Below, piece by piece: positions 22,064 to 26,768 of a stretch of DNA of 26,768 bases. Position 1 is the first letter of the stretch. Every line of letters starts with the position of its first letter. Origin of the DNA: Berkiella sp050247135 (lineage in GTDB: Bacteria; Pseudomonadota; Gammaproteobacteria; Berkiellales; Berkiellaceae); NCBI GenBank assembly GCA_050247135.1, contig JBFWUT010000038.1:1-26768 (forward strand), read 5' to 3'. The notes under the pieces are model-generated. The model had not been told where the DNA came from and ran no database searches. It saw only the letters and a list, made by a program, of their open reading frames with translations. Both the position numbers and the translations under genes were made by a program.

Positions 22064-23776
22064 ATGTCACTTTTTATAAACACTACATGGACACATTTAC
22101 AATCAGTTGTTGATAGTAAACACTTGCCAATCCAATATAAGTATGATTCGGATGGCTATAATATCTGGGCAATTGATAATGGTACAGTTTATCAAACCGT
22201 AATTTATAACAATGCGGTTCCAGATCCTGCCCTTTATTCTCAAGTTCAGAACGACGCAGATAAAGCGCTGTTCTTGTCCGATTATGCTCCCATTGCTAAC
22301 AGGGTAATGCAAGTATTTGCTGCTAGAGACGGTTATACTACTGATCTTTATCCAGCACTAAGCGGTGGTACTGATGGTGGTGGTATCGTCCGTATCTTCC
22401 GTACAGATACATCTAGTCGTCAAGTATTTGTCGGTGCTGGTACTGCCGGCACTCCAACTGGCGGAGTTCTAACTGTCCAAGGTGATCCTGCTGGCACTCC
22501 AATTCCAATTAGCGGTACTGTTACTGCTAGCAATCCATCTGTAGGAACCAATAACGCTGCTGCTCCTACCTCTTCTACCCAAATTGGTGGTAGTGATGGA
22601 ACTAATCTGCAAGCAGGTAGAGTTTATGACGTAGATTCTGGTGCTGGTTCTGAGTATGTACTTGGAATGAGCTTAAGAAAAACCGTCAACGGCGGCTCTG
22701 TTGAATATGGTACGTCTACTGATCCAATTAGAGTAGACCCAACGGGCACAACTGCACAACCAGTTACTGATAACGGCGGCTCATTAACCGTAGACGGTAC
22801 AGTGGCAGTATCTTCTGTCGCTGGCGACGTAACAGTTGTACAACCAACAGCTGCCAATTTAAATGCCACAGTTGTTCAGCCAACCGCAGCTAATCTAAAT
22901 GCACAAGTACAAGGTACTGCTGCTGATGGCGCTGCTCCAGTTGGTAATCCAGTATTAGTTGCAGGTCAAGATGGTACTAACGTACAGTCTCTAAAGACCG
23001 ATACTACTGGTCGTCTTGAAATGGTTGGTGCCGCTAATGATGGTTCAACTCCTTCTGGCGCTCCGGTTCTTACTGCTGGTTGGGACGGAACCAATGTTCA
23101 AACTTTTGCCACTGATGGTTATGGAAGTCAGATTGTTACTGGTAGAGATGCAGTAGGAACCCCTCCAACTAATAACCCAGTGGTTATTGGTGGTTGGGAT
23201 GGAACTAACGTAGTTCGTCTAAGACTAAATGCTAACGGTACTGTTGCTACCTCTCAAACCGAGCTTGCTACCTTTACTGTTGCTGGCACTGCTGTTGCTC
23301 CAGCCAACAACAAGTCCATGATTTCTATCTTCAATGCTGATGCAACCTTACTAACTAAGGTTCATGAAATCTATGTAGTTAACGTTAGAACTACTGCTGT
23401 AACAGGTGTTGTTGGAACTTTCGAATTACGTAGAATTACCAGCCATTCAGGCGGAACTTTACTTACTCCAGTAAGCATGGATACGGCTGATTCACTAGAT
23501 TCTGATATCACAGTTAGAACTGGTTCTACAGTAGGTGGTGAAGATGCTAATTTAATGTGGCGTTCACTATTTTCTACTGACGATTGGGGACCTGGAACTT
23601 CTGATACTGAATCTACTGATCATATTTTCCAGACTATGCATCCAATTTTCTCTCGTAAAACTGATTCGGGCACCAAGCCACTTGTTTTGAGACAAAATGA
23701 AGGTTTGACTGTTAAGTTTGCAACTAACTCTACTGCCGGCACATTCGACTTGTTCTTGGTTTTCACTCAAGAGTAA
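22064..23776 (+). CDS. modular fibre-like virion protein
   Basis: ATG at 22064 follows AAAGGGA (22051-22057). The 570-residue product has four parts. The N-terminal domain (residues 1-150, ...YKYDSDGYNIWAIDNG, GAGTAGTPTGGVLTVQGD) is homologous to the start of the 23859 product. An 85-residue module (from residue 151) is shared with that product. Next come a doubled TVVQPTAANLNA and three tandem ~39-residue units (DGTNVQ, 22907-23254). A C-terminal domain (from residue 400) is paralogous to the end of the 21273 product. Repeats of short beta segments with Gly-Thr and Asn are typical of phage fibres. Regular Leu CTA and C-ending codons suggest good expression. It ends in a terminator of its own. 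Confidence 0.8.
   Translation: MSLFINTTWTHLQSVVDSKHLPIQYKYDSDGYNIWAIDNGTVYQTVIYNNAVPDPALYSQVQNDADKALFLSDYAPIANRVMQVFAARDGYTTDLYPALSGGTDGGGIVRIFRTDTSSRQVFVGAGTAGTPTGGVLTVQGDPAGTPIPISGTVTASNPSVGTNNAAAPTSSTQIGGSDGTNLQAGRVYDVDSGAGSEYVLGMSLRKTVNGGSVEYGTSTDPIRVDPTGTTAQPVTDNGGSLTVDGTVAVSSVAGDVTVVQPTAANLNATVVQPTAANLNAQVQGTAADGAAPVGNPVLVAGQDGTNVQSLKTDTTGRLEMVGAANDGSTPSGAPVLTAGWDGTNVQTFATDGYGSQIVTGRDAVGTPPTNNPVVIGGWDGTNVVRLRLNANGTVATSQTELATFTVAGTAVAPANNKSMISIFNADATLLTKVHEIYVVNVRTTAVTGVVGTFELRRITSHSGGTLLTPVSMDTADSLDSDITVRTGSTVGGEDANLMWRSLFSTDDWGPGTSDTESTDHIFQTMHPIFSRKTDSGTKPLVLRQNEGLTVKFATNSTAGTFDLFLVFTQE
22514..22767 (+). repeat. fibre module, copy 1 of 3
   Basis: This ~85-residue module runs from GTVTASNPSVGTNN through STQIGGSDGTNLQAGRVYD, the LRK segment and STDPIRVDPTGTTAQPV. 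Two more copies lie in the next gene, at 25194 and 26199. Confidence 0.85.
22907..23254 (+). repeat. three tandem ~39-residue units
   Basis: Units begin near 22907, 23024 and 23138. Each has an NPV/APV-x-x-(A/G)G-x-DGTNV core followed by a short variable end (TDTTGRL, TDGYGSQI, LNANGTV). Just before them a 12-residue unit, TVVQPTAANLNA, is doubled (about 22838-22900). Confidence 0.8.
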
Positions 23777-23795
23777 TTTGAATAATTAAAGTTTC

Positions 23796-23836
23796 AAGAG
23801 GTGTCGGTTTAATTATCGGCACCTCTTACTATTTTT
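23796..23836 (+). terminator. terminator after the 22064 gene
   Basis: AAGAGGTG (23796-23803) pairs with CACCTCTT (23820-23827); the stem extends inward with G-U and C-G pairs. It is followed by ACTATTTTT. The next gene therefore probably has its own start signal or depends on read-through. Confidence 0.85.
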
Positions 23837-23858
23837 GCATTTCGAAAGAGGATTAATA

Positions 23859-26768
23859 ATGGCAAGAGTTGAAGGAAACTCGGTTATCATTGAAACAGAT
23901 TGGCCGGGCATTAAAAATCAAATAGACACCAGGGATCTCAATTTTAGATTTGAGGAAACTGCTACTGCTTATGAAATTTTTGCTATTGATGGTCAATACA
24001 TCTATACTACCATTATTTATAAATCAGGACAAGCTCCTGAGAATCAAGCTACTTACGATACTTGGCGCACAGAATTTGAAGCTGATTACCAAAATAAAGT
24101 AACCGATATTGTTAGTACATCTCCATCTTATTTAACTAATGTAGATGGTTACTCTATAATTTTAAAAGATGGAAGTGCGCCTACAGCCAATGACGGTTAT
24201 GGTATTGCTACAATTGGTACTGATGGTTCCAATTATAGAATGGCTAGAATGGATAGTTCTGGTCGTCAAATTGTAGCAGGCGCAGGTACGGCAGGAACTC
24301 CTGCTGGTGGAGTAATTACTATTCAGGGAGATCCTAGCGGAACTCCATTACCAGTATCAGCGACTTTTTCTAATACAGATATTGTAGCAACCGGAAATAT
24401 TACTGGTATTAGCCAATCTATTACAACACTAGATTTGAATGGTATTGGTACAGCAGCCATTCAAATTACAGGAACTTGGTCAGCAACACTTCAATTTGAA
24501 GGGACTGTTGATGGAACAAATTTCGTCAACATTAACGTTAGAGGAACTAATACTAATACTTTATCTACCAGTACAACTGCTAACGGACTATTTAGAGCCG
24601 GAATTTCTGGACTAAGAAATATTAGAGTTAGATCGTCAGCATTTGCTTCCGGAACAGCGACAATTACTATTCGTCAGACCAGCGAAACTTCTGCTGTTTA
24701 TTTGCACGAGTCTATTCCAACCGGAAATGCTGTCATAGGCGCTGTTACTGGATCAGGAACATTTACTGTTAATGCTTCTGCTACAGTAGGTATCGTAGAT
24801 AATGCTGCTTTTACAGATGGTACCACTAGAATACAACCCATAGGATTTATTTTTGATGAAACTGCTGGTACTGCTCTAACCGAGAATGATGGTGCGGCAG
24901 CTAGAATTGACTCTAAACGTGCCGTAGTAATGACTATTGAAGATGCAACTACACGCGGACAACGTTTAACTATTACTGCATCAAACGCTATGAAAGTTGA
25001 CGGTAGTGCCGTAACACAACCAATTTCTGCATCTTCTTTACCATTACCAACAGGCGCAGCAACTGAATCTACTTTATCTACATTATTATTAGACTCTACT
25101 TTTACTTCTCGTATTAATACACTAGGTCAAAAGACTATGGCTAACAGTACTCCTGTTACCATTTCTTCAGATCAATCTGCAATTACTATAACTGGAACAG
25201 TAACAGCCACTAACCCATCAGTAGGAACTAATAACTCAGCTATTCCATCTTCATCAACACAAATTGGTGGTTCAGATGGCACTAATTTGCAAGCTGCAAG
25301 AGTATTTGACTTAGACACTGGTGGAGGGCAACAGTGGATTTTAGGAGTTGGATTACGTAAAGCTTCTGGCGGAGGTTCGGTTGAGCTAGGAACATCATCT
25401 GATCCTATTCGTATTGATCCAACTGGAACTACAACTCAACCGGTATCTGGAACTGTTACAGCTAATCAAGGTGGTGCTTGGACAGTAGATGCAACTCAAA
25501 GTGGAACTTGGACTGTTCAACCAGGTAATACTGCTAACACTACGCCTTGGTTAATAACTATTAATCAAGGTGGCAATTCAGCTACGGTAACTGCTTCTAA
25601 TGCTCTTAAAGTTGACGGTAGTGCTGTTACTCAGCCAGTTTCTGGAACCGTTACAGCTAACGCTGGTACAGGTAATTTTACTGTTGTTCAATCTACTGCT
25701 GCCAATTTAAGATCACAGACTTCTTCAGAATCTAACACTGGTTCTGCCGTTCCAACACAAGCTTCAATGGTTGGTGGCTCTGATGGAGCTAATTTAAGAG
25801 CTATCTTTGTAGATTCTTCGGGACGTCAGATTGTAGTTGGAGCTGCCGCCTCTGGAGCTGCTGTAGCAGGCAATCCAGTATTAGTTGCTGGTTCAGATGG
25901 TACCAATGCTCGTTCAATTAGAACTGCAACAGATGGTACAATTAGGATTGATCCGACTGGAACTACCACTCAACCAGTTTCTGGAACTGTTGCTGCTACT
26001 CAAAGCGGTGCCTGGACTGTTACGGCTAATGCAGGTACAGGCAACTTTACTGTTATTGGAACCGCTACAGACAATACCGCTAACTCTACTGCTAAACTTC
26101 CTGTTATGGCAGCTAGAGCAAATACCGCAGCACCATCTTGGTCTGATGGTAATATGGTTCCACTATCAACTGATCTTACTGGAGCTTTAAGGATTACTGG
26201 AAGTATTTCTGCTACTAATCCGTCAGTAGGATCCAATAACTCTGCTATTCCTACCTCTTCTACTCAAATTGGCGGTTCTGATGGAACTAATTTACAAGCT
26301 GCTAGAGTATTCGATGGTGATACTGGTGGTGGTACTCAGTATATTCTTGGAGTAGGTCTTCGTAAATTTGCTTCTGGCGGAACAGTAGAATTAGGAACTT
26401 CTTCAGACCCAATTAGAGTTGATCCGACTGGAACAACCACTCAACCAGTATCTGATGCTGGTGGCTCATTAACAATTGATAATACAACATTGTCCGTAGT
26501 TGGTGGCGGCACTGAAGCTACTGCTTTACGAGTTACCATTGCCAATAACTCTACTGGTGTATTATCAGTAGATGATAACGGAAGTTCTTTAACTATAGAC
26601 ACCACTCAATTGCCAGCAGCATTAGTTGGAGGTAGGTTAGATATCAATACTGGTGCCTGGTTAGGGTCTACGGCACCAACAGTTGGTCAAAAGACAATGG
26701 CTAACTCTTTACCAGTAGTTGTAGCCAGTGATCAATCTACTTTACCAACAAAAGAAACTAGATCTGGT
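23859..26768 (+). CDS. giant modular fibre-like virion protein (partial, 3' end outside)
   Basis: ATG at 23859 follows AAAGAGGA (23845-23852), and the frame stays open for 970 codons to the window edge. The N-terminal ~165 residues parallel the 22064 product: FRFEETATAYEIFAIDGQ, then SSGRQIVAGAGTAGTPAGG and ITIQGDPSGTPLPVS. A jelly-roll-like beta region (NGIGTAAIQITGTW) follows. Long arrays of Thr/Ser/Asn/Gly-rich short strands come next: QSGTWTV, NASNALKVDGSAVTQPVSGT variants, QKTMANS-PV-ASDQS, and two copies of the 85-residue module. Such QKTMA...ASDQS and QSGTWTV repeats are typical of phage fibre or head-fibre proteins. The size suggests a long fibre or needle. No stop, chaperone or receptor domain is seen within the window. 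Confidence 0.8.
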   Translation, partial: MARVEGNSVIIETDWPGIKNQIDTRDLNFRFEETATAYEIFAIDGQYIYTTIIYKSGQAPENQATYDTWRTEFEADYQNKVTDIVSTSPSYLTNVDGYSIILKDGSAPTANDGYGIATIGTDGSNYRMARMDSSGRQIVAGAGTAGTPAGGVITIQGDPSGTPLPVSATFSNTDIVATGNITGISQSITTLDLNGIGTAAIQITGTWSATLQFEGTVDGTNFVNINVRGTNTNTLSTSTTANGLFRAGISGLRNIRVRSSAFASGTATITIRQTSETSAVYLHESIPTGNAVIGAVTGSGTFTVNASATVGIVDNAAFTDGTTRIQPIGFIFDETAGTALTENDGAAARIDSKRAVVMTIEDATTRGQRLTITASNAMKVDGSAVTQPISASSLPLPTGAATESTLSTLLLDSTFTSRINTLGQKTMANSTPVTISSDQSAITITGTVTATNPSVGTNNSAIPSSSTQIGGSDGTNLQAARVFDLDTGGGQQWILGVGLRKASGGGSVELGTSSDPIRIDPTGTTTQPVSGTVTANQGGAWTVDATQSGTWTVQPGNTANTTPWLITINQGGNSATVTASNALKVDGSAVTQPVSGTVTANAGTGNFTVVQSTAANLRSQTSSESNTGSAVPTQASMVGGSDGANLRAIFVDSSGRQIVVGAAASGAAVAGNPVLVAGSDGTNARSIRTATDGTIRIDPTGTTTQPVSGTVAATQSGAWTVTANAGTGNFTVIGTATDNTANSTAKLPVMAARANTAAPSWSDGNMVPLSTDLTGALRITGSISATNPSVGSNNSAIPTSSTQIGGSDGTNLQAARVFDGDTGGGTQYILGVGLRKFASGGTVELGTSSDPIRVDPTGTTTQPVSDAGGSLTIDNTTLSVVGGGTEATALRVTIANNSTGVLSVDDNGSSLTIDTTQLPAALVGGRLDINTGAWLGSTAPTVGQKTMANSLPVVVASDQSTLPTKETRSG
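25194..25446 (+). repeat. fibre module, copy 2 of 3
   Basis: GTVTATNPSVGTNN through STQIGGSDGTNLQAARVFD, GVGLRK and SSDPIRIDPTGTTTQPV. Nearly identical at protein level to copy 3 at 26199. Confidence 0.88.
26199..26454 (+). repeat. fibre module, copy 3 of 3
   Basis: GSISATNPSVGSNN through STQIGGSDGTNLQAARVFD, GVGLRK and SSDPIRVDPTGTTTQPV. Third-codon positions differ from copy 2, so the duplication is not recent or is held by selection on the protein. Confidence 0.88.

Noticed and set aside
25885..26190. Leu/Gln-rich plus-strand frame within the last gene
   Set aside because: Out-of-frame reading of Thr/Gly repeats; no start signal, and it is contained in the long fibre frame.
22514..26454. 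Fibre repeats considered as a CRISPR array or a diversity-generating retroelement target
   Set aside because: Units are in-frame protein repeats of about 39 or 85 residues, not short direct repeats with spacers, and no reverse transcriptase or template repeat is seen.

Overview
This window is part of the virion-structure region of a large, AT-rich tailed bacteriophage (Caudoviricetes), probably of jumbo or huge size. The identification rests on four things: an HK97-type prohead protease fused to a very long acidic scaffold-like tail, an HK97-fold major capsid protein, modular repeat-rich fibre-like proteins, and two free-standing homing endonucleases. The host cannot be told from the sequence.

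Layout. At 1-541 lie the 3' end of a coiled-coil gene and a 52-residue small gene. At 545-4168 is the giant protease-scaffold gene, with good in-frame internal start sites. At 4198-6776 are a Lys/Glu-rich protein, two paralogous small proteins and a beta-rich virion protein. A GIY-YIG homing endonuclease (6828-7601) interrupts the series. At 7647-14208 are five unrecognised genes, two with membrane-like segments. Most of the unrecognised proteins from 4198 to 14208 carry a similar short amphipathic helix within their first 25 residues, and several share a second helical module. I read them as candidate internal or ejected capsid proteins.

Two apparently single-gene, high-expression units follow: a probable decoration protein (14353-15033) and the major capsid protein (15258-16268). 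Each has a strong terminator, and both are preceded by the same promoter-like box. Downstream on the minus strand are an HNH homing endonuclease, whose last codons run into the capsid gene's terminator, and a CCA tRNA nucleotidyltransferase, which is unusual among virion genes. From 18524 the plus strand resumes with two probable connector or neck-type proteins, a fibre-attachment-like protein, and three related modular fibre-like proteins. These share N-terminal, repeat and C-terminal domains, and the last runs off the end of the window.

How the parts fit: the protease-scaffold would build and mature a prohead from the capsid and decoration proteins, with the 4198-14208 proteins packed inside. 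The 18524-26768 proteins would form neck, baseplate or fibre parts. The CCA enzyme would act on tRNA ends during infection. No intergenic stretch exceeds 300 bases. I saw no CRISPR array, rRNA, insertion sequence or reverse transcriptase.
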